NCBI GenBank assembly: GCA_916613615.1
Contig: OU744736.1
Span: 12,349,724 to 12,413,723, forward strand
Origin: Steromphala cineraria
Lineage: Eukaryota; Mollusca; Gastropoda; Trochida; Trochidae
Reading direction: 5' to 3'
Length of the DNA stretch: 64,000 nt
Made by a program: the position numbers and the translations under genes. Below are positions 44,061 through 55,848 of the stretch, piece after piece. Numbering within the stretch: the first letter of the stretch is position 1; each line of letters starts with the position of its first letter. The notes beneath the pieces are model-generated. The model had not been told where the DNA came from, searched no databases, and saw nothing but the letters and a program-made list of their open reading frames with translations.

Positions 44061-46740
44061 CAAACCCCTGACTCAAGTCTATTATTTTCAAATGGTATTA
44101 AAGGGATAAAGATGTATTAATTTCATTATTTATTTAGAAATTCGTTCATTTATTTGCAAAGAAAAAGGTAAGTTTTTTTATATTCTGAATTACGTTTTCC
44201 TGTTGTCAAACTTTTAAAAACAGAAGGTTAAAGTATTAATTTATAAATTAAGACGGAAAGTTAAAATACTGACCTATTTTTTTCACGTGAAAGGACATGT
44301 GTTAAAAGGTCATAATGACCTGAAAGATACAGGTGTTTTAGAGTGCTGTTATCTTAAGTTAGCTACAAGTAAGATAATGGAAATAAGGTCTTTGTTGAAA
44401 TTTTGGTATCTCATGATGAAAAGATATATGGATATAAACTAAATTTGAGCGAACGAAATTTGAATTGCAGAAGAAGAAACGAAAAATGTTGAGTCAATTA
44501 CCAATGATAATGCTATCAGTTATCAATGAGATATCTCTGACATGTACATGTATATAGATTAATAGTTCACCAACCATAGCTAAATATAAATGAGATGATT
44601 ACAAGGTTAACTATTCAGGAAGAAAGTAAATTTTCATGTTTTTATGAATTACAGAAAAACATGAGATAGTTGCTTTGTATGAAATTGCTGCAATTTTCCG
44701 ACAAATTAGTTATGCAATAGACGATTAAAATTCAGACCAAGTACCTACTTTTAATTATTGTAAAGATCAACACAAATTAACCTTAAGTGTAATATACATT
44801 TATCATATCAATATGAAAGGAAGCAATGCTCTATCCATTCATATTGTCCATAACAGGTCAACGTGAACACAGATACATTCCTCAACCTGATGATCTTGTC
44901 GCTTGATATATATTAGAAACAACATATTGAGTCCTTCCCTGACAGAAATATCATATAACTACTTTAAAACCATTGTAGTATTTAGTATTTGGTATGGATG
45001 TATTACATGTATATGGAAATATTTATCAATGGTGCAAGGTACTCCGACCTATATGTTTAACAAACATACGTATTGTTACAGAAGAAAGTTGGTAAGAAAA
45101 AATGCAGCAATATCTACAGTGAACTTAAAACTGTACCATATAAAATAAGTCCTCAAATTATGAAATATTCATTGCGGTAATAACCTATGATAACCTTTTG
45201 AAACTTTTACATGGTTTTTGAAAAGCAGAGGGAAATGAGATTTTAACGTAAACGATTGAAAAGGTATTAGCGGTAGTTGGTGGAGTTTACATTGTCAATA
45301 AAGATTTACCTGTCTGTCGTCTGTTTTAAAACTTAAATATACCTATAGTATTCGTATCAAAATATTGAAATATAGAAAAATTTAAATAAACAATAATCAG
45401 AGTGACAAAACATGTCATTGTGTAACATTCAGTCATTAAAAAAAATCTGTATTGGATGGAAAAAACATTTAGAATTGCGTGGTAAGTGTGTCCTTTAATG
45501 TCTTCTCTCCTAATATTCTATAGTCTTGTATTCCACTATAAGTTTGAAAGAACAATCGTTTGTCACAGAAGACGTTGTACTTTAAATAGGACCGTATATT
45601 TTGACCATATATTTTGTTCTGATAACCTAGTAAGTACTGCATCTTATCTTTGACAATGACTTTCGAACACTTAAAGAAAGGTCATTGAATGTCATTTAGA
45701 GTTGCCATACGTAGAAAACATTACTTCGATGACAACTTCGAAAGAATTCTTTGTCGTGAAGATCATGACGTTTTGAAATACGTGTATATGCTTCTTCTCA
45801 TCCAACTTCATAGACGAGAAAGCATAGAGGCCAACTTCGAATCAGGATATTTTACAATGAATTATCTTAACGAAGCAATTCATAGCTTTTAACTGACATT
45901 GCTTGTTGGGAGTATTGTTAAAACAGGATTAACTTAACATAAGTGAGAGTTAACAAATATTGGTCGGACAGTCATAAACCCGTTAGACAACAGAGAAGTG
46001 CCACTTATTCCTGTTCTGTAGAACCAGACCATATATACATGTAAGTAAATTGTACTATATAAATCGTAGATATACCTACCGATTTTGAATATTACAAGGT
46101 TGATATGCTTGATAAATTAGGTAAATGTATTAATAAAACTGATTTCCTTGTTTCAATTTATTTGATCTTTCACAGCAGTACCAAATGTGTAATATATTGT
46201 TTTTCTTCTTCATATTATCAAATGTTGATAAGTACTTATCTTATCTAGCAAGGACGGATATAGAATAATTCTTTGAACGTTCATACGTATGTCAATTGAT
46301 ACAAGACACGGTTGACCAGGACCGAATTGTTGAAAATTTCAAATGAATAAACAAAGAAAGAATGATTCTATGCTTCGCCATATATAAGTGTTTTAAAATG
46401 AGCTATGATTTATCATTTGTGAATTATAGCTAAAGTAGAAAAGTAAAGAAACTACAAACAGCAGAGAGATTATAAAAATGCTGACACTAGATCGTTAACA
46501 ATTTTCTAGACATAACTTCAGTCCCCAAAACTAAAAAAATTACTCATTAAATCAATGTTTACGAGTTTGATCATTTTAATGATGTTAAAGGAAATACAGT
46601 GATATCAAATAGAGTTTTAGTGGATTTCTAGCTTGTCTACTGATAAGGTAAATGTTAATTTACAATTCTCGATTTTATTGAAATATCTCGTATATCTGAT
46701 TTTGAAGATAAATGTTGTATATGTTACTCATTACTGTAGG
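44060..46740. other. intergenic, nothing recognised
   Basis: AT-rich sequence with only short ORFs lacking coding character (for example 45689-45892, which I cannot assign). No repeat boundary recognised. Confidence 0.55.
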
Positions 46741-46741
46741 C

Positions 46742-47091
46742 TTAAAGGAGCAGTAGCACGTTCTTAGGGGGGATATAAGGTGATGTCGGGAAATAAAAAA
46801 TTAATGGCTCCAATTGAAAGACAATGTATTTAAACTAAATGGAGCAGTAATATTTCAAATAATAGCCATGCAATTCCTTTTTCTTACACGAAGTGAATTA
46901 AAGGTGTTCACATAAAATGACCGCCAATGGATTTTATGTGAATCAACCATACTTTGTCCTCTGACTATGGATGATCGGCTTGTGTTATGAGATTTTTGAC
47001 AGTGTCAAAATAATACATTTAGCATTAACTTTCAATTATCAGTGAAATATTTGAAATATAAAATTATCAAAAAACGTGCTACTGCCCCTTT
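46742..47091 (-). mobile_element. TTAA-family MITE A, copy 7
   Basis: A ~350-bp copy starting TTAAAGGAGCAGTAGCACG and ending ACGTGCTACTGCCCCTTTC; the right TTAA has mutated to TCAG. The interior is collinear with copies 3, 4 and 6. Confidence 0.87.
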
Positions 47092-48015
47092 CAGATAAGA
47101 TATTACAGTGAACTTGGATATTGTTATAGTGGACTTCTTGACTGATAAGGTAACACGGTTAGCGTTATTTTAGGCCTACATCAATAATACCAACCTGTCC
47201 TTGGATTGATTGAAGGCCGTGATTAACAACCTTCGGTCTGTTAGAATTGAGTTTAATTATTCAAAGTTGACAATAAGTCATCATTAAAATGTCGTTCATT
47301 TAAATGTTGTGGTTTTTTATTGTTTAGATAACGATGAATAAATGCGTTTTCTATTTATACATTTCTCAAGGTTAAATGTATTATGTTTTCAATTGCCTAA
47401 TGCAGACCCATATCTCAATTATTATTATTCAATGTAGTGATTACTCAGTTGAGGCTTAATGTCGTTCGATTTTTTCAAAAATACCATTTGGGGTAATACA
47501 ATAACACTGCTTCCAGGCGCTGAAATATACAGTATTGGTTAGGCCAAAGAAATCTAAACAATATATACAAGACTCTGTATGAAATTCGATATACGATGCA
47601 ATTTTGAAATGATATGGTTCATATCGTAGGGTTAACATCGATTATATTCACGTATGTGTTACAAGGTTATAATTATAACGCAGCCAGTCTAAAGCAATAA
47701 ACTATAAAAATCAGGAAAATGCATTGCATTCTTGATTTGCAAGTGTTCTGCAACTTAAGTGAACAAATTATTGTTTTCCAGTAATACATGTAGTGGTAGT
47801 TATTTGTAATGCAGGAGTACCAACCACAAATTTCATATATAAACAGAGATGCCATTTATGTTCAGCCATACCGACGTTGTTTTTTCATTTAAAATCATTT
47901 TCAGCATTCATTCTCATACATTTAAAAATAAATGCCAAAACTTTGGTGACATAATATGTCTTAATTAGTTGCATGAGATGTAGGTCAAAGTTGTAAAAAA
48001 CGGTCCAGTGAGTAA

Positions 48016-48189
48016 TGTTCACCTGAGACCCCGGCCCCATCTAACGACGGTGACATGTACGTGGGTACACATGCCGTATGCTACGTCAACAACCTCGCCA
48101 CGCTCTCAGTCAACATCACCGGCTCTCCAACTTCTTACACTGTCTTTAGTCTAATTAACAGTGGGCAGCTTTCTCTAGGAAGTTTGTGA
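48016..48189 (+). CDS. orphan coding-like segment (last exon or gene fragment)
   Basis: Open from just after a TAA at 48013 to a TGA at 48187-48189. Read from ACC at 48028 it gives TPAPSNDGDMYVGTHAVCYV and then NNLATLSVNITGSPTS, with strongly C-ending codons as in the true exons here and unlike the flanking AT-rich DNA. AG at 48026-48027 could be an acceptor, but the tract before it is poor. NIT is an N-glycosylation sequon. No upstream exon was found and no family recognised. It may be a terminal exon, a pseudo-exon or a captured fragment. Confidence 0.4.
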   Translation, partial: CSPETPAPSNDGDMYVGTHAVCYVNNLATLSVNITGSPTSYTVFSLINSGQLSLGSL

Positions 48190-48901
48190 ATTTGTTTATT
48201 ATTTCCCGCTGGTTTTAGTGACGATTCATTGTGCTTGATCAGTTGATGTTTACTTGAACAGTAACATCTGGTCATTCGATAGTTGTCGTGATATTGAACG
48301 ATGATCGATGTTCCATTGAAAAGGATTCAGTCTGAGTAAAATCCGCCTAGTTAATGAGATTGATTAAAATGTGACCATTTGTGAAGATGGGGTTTGTATT
48401 TGATGTTTCAATTGCGTAACTCTTATATAATAAATAAATACTTTCAGTTGAATGTATATATAAACTTTATACTGACAAATATACACAAGAAGAAGAAGAA
48501 TATATGCACATATACAAGTGAAGACGTATAAGTGTTAAATATTTACTTCTTATGTAATCCTCGAAACACCAAATGCTCTTGAGATGTAAAGATGGTTAAT
48601 TACAGCTGTTAATAAACTGACCACCGTTTGAACTTTGACACGGGGTGCCAATATGGAGATGTTTAAACCTACACTGCAACTTGTTTAGATCCAACTGACT
48701 TGTATAAACCTTTAACGGCATTCAGATAATTAGAGGTCAGTAGAGAATTAACATACGGTCACTTTCCTTGTTATCAGTTACTTTGTTTATATCCCTACAT
48801 CCGGGGACATTGGAATGATCAGAGAGGTTCTCAGTGGAGTTGTATACATATTTTGTTAAACCGATCAAATATTATCAAAAATGTAAAATATATAAGTTAT
48901 A

Positions 48902-48975
48902 CCATTCAGAGGCGGGGTGCATGGGGAGATATCCGCCTCGAGCTGGGTGTTATGCGACGAGCCGAAGGCCGAAGG
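48902..48975. repeat. fold-back repeat (GAGGCGGGG family), copy 2, half element
   Basis: CCATTCAGAGGCGGGG and the flanking TATAAGTTATA match the left arm of the element at 10.36 kb. CTCGAG, GTGTTATGCGACGAGCC also match its interior in inverse order. The right arm is missing. Confidence 0.65.
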
Positions 48976-49059
48976 TCCGAACTCTCCATATGAATTTTTA
49001 GCTTCGGAGTCAACAATATTTTGTGTTATGCGTCTCCTTACCAAAATTAATGACAAAAA

Positions 49060-51050
49060 TTGGTTAATAGAATATGATCACAGTTAGAAATAAGTCGTAT
49101 TAAAAGTTATCATTGTTTTGTCGTAGTAATGCATTGCTCGCTCGTAGCTTTGATAATTGGTTTCATGTCACGATGTTTTTCCTGTCTAAATGATACACCC
49201 TATTCTTTGTCAAATTGTTGAATATCTATTAACTGAATATATTAACTAAAATGTTAACCATACTAATGTTAAGCATGTAAAAATCATATATGTTTGTAAG
49301 TCCTCCTGAATTTAGTTTCTACAAACAATTCCCCGATAGGACTGTTCCTTTAAAGGATAACGTTATGACACAAGAAAAATAATGCACTCAATGACTTATT
49401 TATCTACCTCACGATTTACATGTGCCGGTAAAAAGGCTGTTCAATATGAAATGATTTATAAAACTGAAGTATCATGTAAATGAGTTAACAGCAAAGTGAC
49501 ATTATTCACATGATGGCCATTTTAGACCGTCTATCGAGGCGCGTTCAGGACGCAGGGTGTTTGAGCGAGCGCCCTAAAACGCTTTGTACAGTATAAAGAA
49601 ATTATAACTCCTGAATAGAAATTAATAGTAATAATATTCATTTTAACGTCTAGTATCCAGTCAAGGACACAATGTATAGTATCAACTCGAAGGAATATTA
49701 CTTTCGAGTCAGCTAAGCGCCTCACGCGGTATTAGGGTCCGAACTCTCCATACTATCCTCTCTACAGCTGGGTGAACAAAGTGCACTGTGGATGAAGTAC
49801 CTTGACCCAACACAGTGTAACCCAGGTTAAACAGTTTTGGTGTCTCCTACGGGATTCGTAGCCGGGCCAGCAACCACTACACCACCGTCCTGATAAATTA
49901 ACAAACGAGTGATATCACCTACTACCGACACACTGCCTGTCCTCATTTTATGATGTACACGCGAATTAAGTCTAACACTCAAACTGTAGATCGTTATATT
50001 TGTCTTTATTAGTCTCAATCTAGATCTGAAGTGGTCTATCAATTTGTTAGAGGCTCCTTTTGTATCAAAAATAATCAGAGACTGAATATAAGTCTAAAGT
50101 GAATTAACGCGTTTTTTTTTCATGCGTGTTCTCGCGAGTAATTGTCACTTTGAACAAACCCTAAGGTATATGTAGGAAAGAGTAGCTGTTCAGCCTTCAC
50201 AGAGCACCGGTTGACCTCCGTCACGCATGCGTAATGCCAACTGTCTGTGGGGTCGTCATCTGTCACTAGAGGTCGCTCCGGGAAATGAAATGTAGACATA
50301 ATATCTACATGATGATCTTTGACCCAGTACATGTATAGTAAGCATTACACTGAGAGTTTCGGTTAAGACATAACATTATTAGAAGGAGAAAAGCGTTAGT
50401 GTTCCGTTGTTTTCCATAACCAAGGAAGTTATCTAGTACATTTATCATCAATATATCAATTTTACCATTTGAAAAAACTTCCTTTCATCTTACGTCAAAC
50501 ATTTAAACATAAGTTTAGAGTAACATCTAGATAGTGAACAATTGCAAATATAACAATGTTTCATTTCATTAGGTTATCCATAGCACAAGAAATAGTATTT
50601 TGAAGTTTTTTATCTTTCATCGTCATTTTTTCCGTCACTTTTTTTCTAAGTACTGCCATCATACTCCATAAAGTTCTAAATCTTACATGTACCATACATG
50701 TTTAAAGTAGGATTTAACTGTAAAAGACACAGTCGTGTAACCCATATATATATGTAGAATTACACTACCGTCGACCCTTATATTAAACATGCCAAACCTA
50801 TTGACCATAATCTAATAAACCTCAATCCCTCTACTCCAGAATGATCTATAACAAAAACAGACTGACATATAAGTACACATGGCCAGAGGTAACCTCTGGA
50901 ATGTACATATTGTTTATTACTTATATGTACAGACAGGTAAACACCTGGATTGTTTATTACCTGTGTGACACCTACAGCGTACAGGACTGGTCTGTGATGC
51001 CACCTGGTCTGTCTGGAGAGTCTCAGACTCGCAGACCGGTTCCATGTATG
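49060..51050. other. intergenic, nothing recognised
   Basis: No coding signal. A TRNA-like block (minus strand GTGTAGTGGTTGCTGGCC near 49.88 kb) was considered and not accepted. Confidence 0.5.
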
Positions 51051-51055
51051 GCCTG

Positions 51056-51411
51056 CTATTATTGGTCAATCCTTAACCTACAGTACTGTAATAATGAGCG
51101 GTTCCTGTTTTGTGTTCACTCGCTGACCATTTGGTAATATCTAAGAGCACGTGGTATCTAACGTATGGTGTTCCAAAAACAGAACCAACTATGTTTTTCC
51201 TCCGGTTAAAGCGGATATAGACAATGAACGATGTTGATTTAAACTATTATTGGTCAATCCTTAACCTACAGTACTGTAATAATGACCGGTTCTTGTTTTG
51301 TGTTCACTCACTGACCATCCTTAACCCATTTGGGTTATATTTAAGAGCAGATGGTATCTTACATATATGGTGTTTCAAAAAGGGGAACCGACTATATTTT
51401 TCTGGTTAAAA
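51056..51411 (+). repeat. 188-bp direct tandem duplication
   Basis: CTATTATTGGTCAATCCTTA starts at 51056 and again at 51244, and similarity extends to GGTTAAA about 170 bp later in each copy, with small indels. Two copies only. Confidence 0.85.
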
Positions 51412-51419
51412 CGCCATAC

Positions 51420-54400
51420 ATGTATATACCAAAGAACATATGATTATGAGGCACCTTTTTGTTTAGATTTTAATTTTCAGAACTGCTTTAAAAGTTGATA
51501 TTGTCATTTCAGAGATTTTCAAATACGGTATATATCAATTACGTTTTTGTTCTCAACAATTTAATATATTAAATTTTTGTAACATCTACCAATACAATAT
51601 TGTTTATTCATCCAAGAAATGAATTGAAATGAAACATATAAACTAATTGTGGTTACTTCTAACTTTTGAATGCAGGGGAAGTTTTAATTTCCACATGAAT
51701 ATAGAGAATGAAATGTATGTAAAATTACAGCAACTGTTTGACCTTGTAATAAGCCCTACTCTCCGCCCACAGTACTGCCCTTTCCCGCTTGTTAACTTGT
51801 TAACATAAGGAAGTTCACAGAAAATGATCTATTTATTTAATGATAAACTGCTAAAATCAATCTCTTAATCCAATGATTAATACTAAGTAATATCTAAGCA
51901 GTATTAAAAAGATTTTGGATATTTTGAAAGAGGCATGTTATGGGGGTTCATCGAAACGTAATACTGCCTTGTAGTAGTGCTTGTTTCGTCCAATCACCAG
52001 GAAGCAGTTTGGGTAAACGCCGAAATATGGAATATTTTGTAAACAACAGTTAAGGTAACTGTATTGGAATGAATATTGTTTAAATGTGTTTGTTAAATTT
52101 AATCAGAAGGGAACATATAGCTAAATCTGAATTTATAATTCGTTGTTTGTTTGAGACCGATAATAATTTCAAAGAGCAGGAGTAAACACACATATACCCA
52201 AAATATGAGACAGGAAATTTTGAAATCTATTAGAGGTGAATAAGGAAACTAACAATAAAAGATGTGCATAACTGTGGTTATCTTTCCTATACATCAAACA
52301 ATACAAGTCAGTATGTCCATGTTTTGACAAATGGAATTCAAAGCAGCTTGATATGCCATACCTACGATCGTAGTTGAAGGTTATACCTATCAGTAATGTC
52401 AAAACGTGCACATATTAATGTTGACTATATATGCTCCAGTTCCTGAACAGTTGAATGTTTCGTCATCAATTGTTTAAATGTATCATAGTCATAATAACGA
52501 TATTTTAATCTACTATATGTGTTTGTTTTGACGGAATTCCAATCGTGATCTGTTCATCTTTCAACAAATTTCCTTTACGGAGAAACAATAGTTTTGTTTC
52601 AATTTGAAATGGTAATTATATTGTACATGAAGAGGAGGACCTAAACAACGTTTGAAACTGAGAACAACGAAGCAGTTAAATAAATAAATTAAAATTCGCA
52701 GTTCAACCAGCACTGTTGTTAAGTAAATGGAACGAAATCATCGAATTCTATCCCTTACAAAGGGGAATAAGCGAAACCGTACCACGTAACCTCTGTAACA
52801 GTGGGCCTAAAGTATGTTTCTTGTGGAATGTTCATTCAGTGGGATTGTTTCAAACTCACCATTTTGCTGTTTGCTCTTGTGATATATTTACCTATGAAAA
52901 TGGATTGAATTGAATTAATGAATTAAACTCATTCAAGTAAGAGAATGACTAGTCTGTAATCAAGACCCTCAAGCGAAAAAATTAAAGGAGCCTTCTTCAG
53001 GGCTCCTTTTTATTTCTTTTTAAATAAAAAAATCCAAATAATAAAACTAGTAAAGAACTCTTTTTTTTCAGGGAATAAATGTTAGTCTAGAGAACGACTT
53101 ATAGACTTCTCTAAGGAAAGGGATGCAAAAATTTAATCTGGAAATCATTCATGTAATTTCATAACAATAACCTTGGTGATATACCTATCACTCATATAAT
53201 AAACAAATGATCATTTCAAACTCGCATTTGCTAGAGAAGCACTTTATTGAAAATGTCACAACATATACACGATACTATTGATATAATATTATGATAATTA
53301 CCACATGAAATATGAAATCCATATTCACAAGAAGAGTAAGTTTATTGCTACTAACACTTAGAGTCCATGGTTATAAATAAGGACAACAATGCGTGCAGCC
53401 AAATTAAAATCCCTTAACCTAAAGCATGCGTTTTGTTAGCAAAATCGGCAAACTTCTTTCGAAAAAAACATAATTTCGTAAATTGAAGTGGTGATAGAAA
53501 AGCAATGATTAAAGAAGCGATACAAATATACAATATACATATATAACATACAGTAGCTTATTTGATTACTTAAATATGACCTTATCGGGCTTGCAATCGG
53601 TAAAATCCTAATTATTACTAGCAGATATATACGTACTAATACATAATGATGATAATGTTTTCTTATTTCGTCTCCATCCCTTTATTTTCATCGAAAATGT
53701 TTATTTACAAGATTAGGTTTTCTAAAATACATTAGGTTTTCTTATCTGAACATATATATATATAAACACAACAAAAGAGTTTAGGACCGACCGAATATCT
53801 AATATAACAAATAATGTAGTTCATTATGATATGAACTATGGAATGTCTCAACATTGAAAATCGGGATGGTCCATTACTTCTTTTGGTGAGTATATTAGCT
53901 GTACATGTTACTTGCATATTATTTTGGGAGTATTATAACAGGCGGTGTTGCGAAGTGTGTACAATATCACATGAACTGAGGGGGCGAATGAGTATAGGGT
54001 TCAACGCGATTTCAAGAATTATCACATGAACAGATATGAGATATAAAAAAGAAATGATTCCTTAATTTCATCAGATTTCATCAGAGTTATTGTCCATCAC
54101 GTTTTTTATATTGACATTGAACATTTGTGAAAAGTCATTACCAGAGACTAGATTTTCGTGGGTTTCTAACCAAAGCATGCCTTACAGGCCTTTATTTTTA
54201 ATGTTATTTTGACAGGGAAAATCAAAAATGCCAAACATCAATAAGGAAGGAGGAAACCGTTTATCAAAGTGGAAATAAATCAGTATAATGTGGGGCCAAA
54301 GTGAGGAAAAACTTACCAAAACTGAAGACACCGTACGGAACTTCCGCTCAAGACACTTTTAAGGCGTACAGTTTAGTCAGGTGATGCTACGGCGTGATTG

Positions 54401-55100
54401 AACAAGTTTAACGAAATTAATTACTTACTGAATAATAGCTGGTTGATCGATTTTGGCTATTAAGAACACGAAAAGTGTTTAGAAGATAAACTAGCAATAT
54501 AAACGAAAACCTTTTTAGAGTATTCAAAATGGAAATGGCCATATTAATATATACAATTTGGTAATCGTATGTCAAATGAGGTGAGGAAATTTATCAAGAA
54601 CTAAACGAAGTCATGACAAAAACAATCGGAATAAATGATTTCATACTGTTTCTTGTAGGACGTAATAAACAACAACAAACACGGTTACTCCAAGAACAAA
54701 ACATCACAACAAAAAGCGAAGCTACTATTTAACATCAAACACGTGATAAATATAGATTTTGTTTAAAAGAAAATATTCGCAAGGTGCTACTCAATCTACT
54801 TCCCTGTTGTCTCCCGAGTTGCGCGGTTGAAGCTTTAGTAGAACTTCCGCCTGGTACCCACATTACAGCGTTACAATGGCAAAACATGAAATCTCTTTCT
54901 ACAAATGCCAATCTAAGAGAAACCTTATTCTCAATAACACATAGGCAGTCCATCACAACCAGAAACAACATCAAAGTTTTATATTACAAAAGTTGTCTTG
55001 TGAAGAGGGCCATTTACTGTTGATGTAAGCAACAGTTTCGTCTTGGTTTAAATTGAGATTTCAGTCAAATTTCAAGAGCAAATAAGAACCAATAGCTGAA
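51420..55100. other. gene-poor stretch before gene 3
   Basis: No supported exons. A hairpin AAAGGAGCCTTCTTCAGGGC near 52984-53012 is followed by a T-rich run; it is noted but has no assigned role. The gene 3 3' UTR lies at the right end of this stretch; a minus-strand AATAAA at 54191-54196 is a candidate poly(A) signal. Confidence 0.45.
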
Positions 55101-55103
55101 CGA

Positions 55104-55848
55104 TTAGGAGGAGGAAATGATCGGATTGGGTGATCTACACCGAGGCATGGCATCCCCCGGGGGGAGCTTCCGGATGGGCGTCTGCACGGGGTCGCAGTAG
55201 ACTGCTGCAGGGGGCGGGGTGATCATGGCGCCCCGGGACACGCCCACCGCGTCGGCCAGGCTTCTAGCGGGAGAGGGTGTCCTGGTTGGGGAGCGCAGTT
55301 GATTGGGGGACGGCGATCTGCTTTGATGTCCGGTCAAGCTACTTCCGGTTCCATTCGGTATGGTACTCCCGGCGGGAAGATTTGCAGTCTTGTACATGTC
55401 GTTCATTCGGACGGGTGAAACAGAACGTGACCTCTTACTGTTGACGTTATTGGAAAGGTCATGACCCGGTGACGGTGACCTTGAGGACGATTGCGATTGA
55501 CTCGGGGACGGGTTGGGAGACGGTCGATTCGGCGAGGGGTTCCTGGAGCTGCGAGGGGTTGTTGAAGGGGTTGGGCCGAGACTTGTTTGGGTGGCTGCTG
55601 GGACCGTCTGAATGTCCTTGGTGTGTAAGTTGCCGCCATTGAAGACTCGAAGTTGGACGTCGCTCGCTGTGTTGGGTCGTATGTTGGGCAGGCCAGGGTT
55701 GAGAGCGTCCATTGGGGTGTAGGGTGGCGGTGGAGGAGGAGGGGGGATGTAGACTGCGGGGTAGGGAGGGGGCGCGTTCTCCTCACCAGGGCCGGGGTTT
55801 ATCTTATTCCTTCCAGCTTCACCCCAAGAGTGACTTCCTGCAGGGACT
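55104..55848 (-). CDS. gene 3 last exon: Pro/Ser/Arg-rich cytoplasmic tail
   Basis: Acceptor TTTTAATTTCAG|AG. Encodes VPAGSHSWGEAGRNK onward for 247 codons. It has a PPPPPPPPY run (possible SH3/WW/EVH1 ligand), many RSPSP/NPSP repeats (proline-directed or SR-type phosphosites) and PPPY near the N-terminal end. It ends NPIISSS, then TAA. GC-rich relative to its surroundings. Mostly disordered. Confidence 0.85.

Noticed and set aside
49850..49900. Minus-strand tRNA-like block (GTGTAGTGGTTGCTGGCCCGG, TACGAATCCC)
   Set aside because: A-box-like but no cloverleaf could be completed; at most a SINE trace.
52984..53012. Hairpin AAAGGAGCC...GGGCTCCTTTTT, resembling a histone 3' stem-loop or bacterial terminator
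   Set aside because: The loop and stem do not fit the histone consensus, there is no histone ORF upstream, and the context is eukaryotic.
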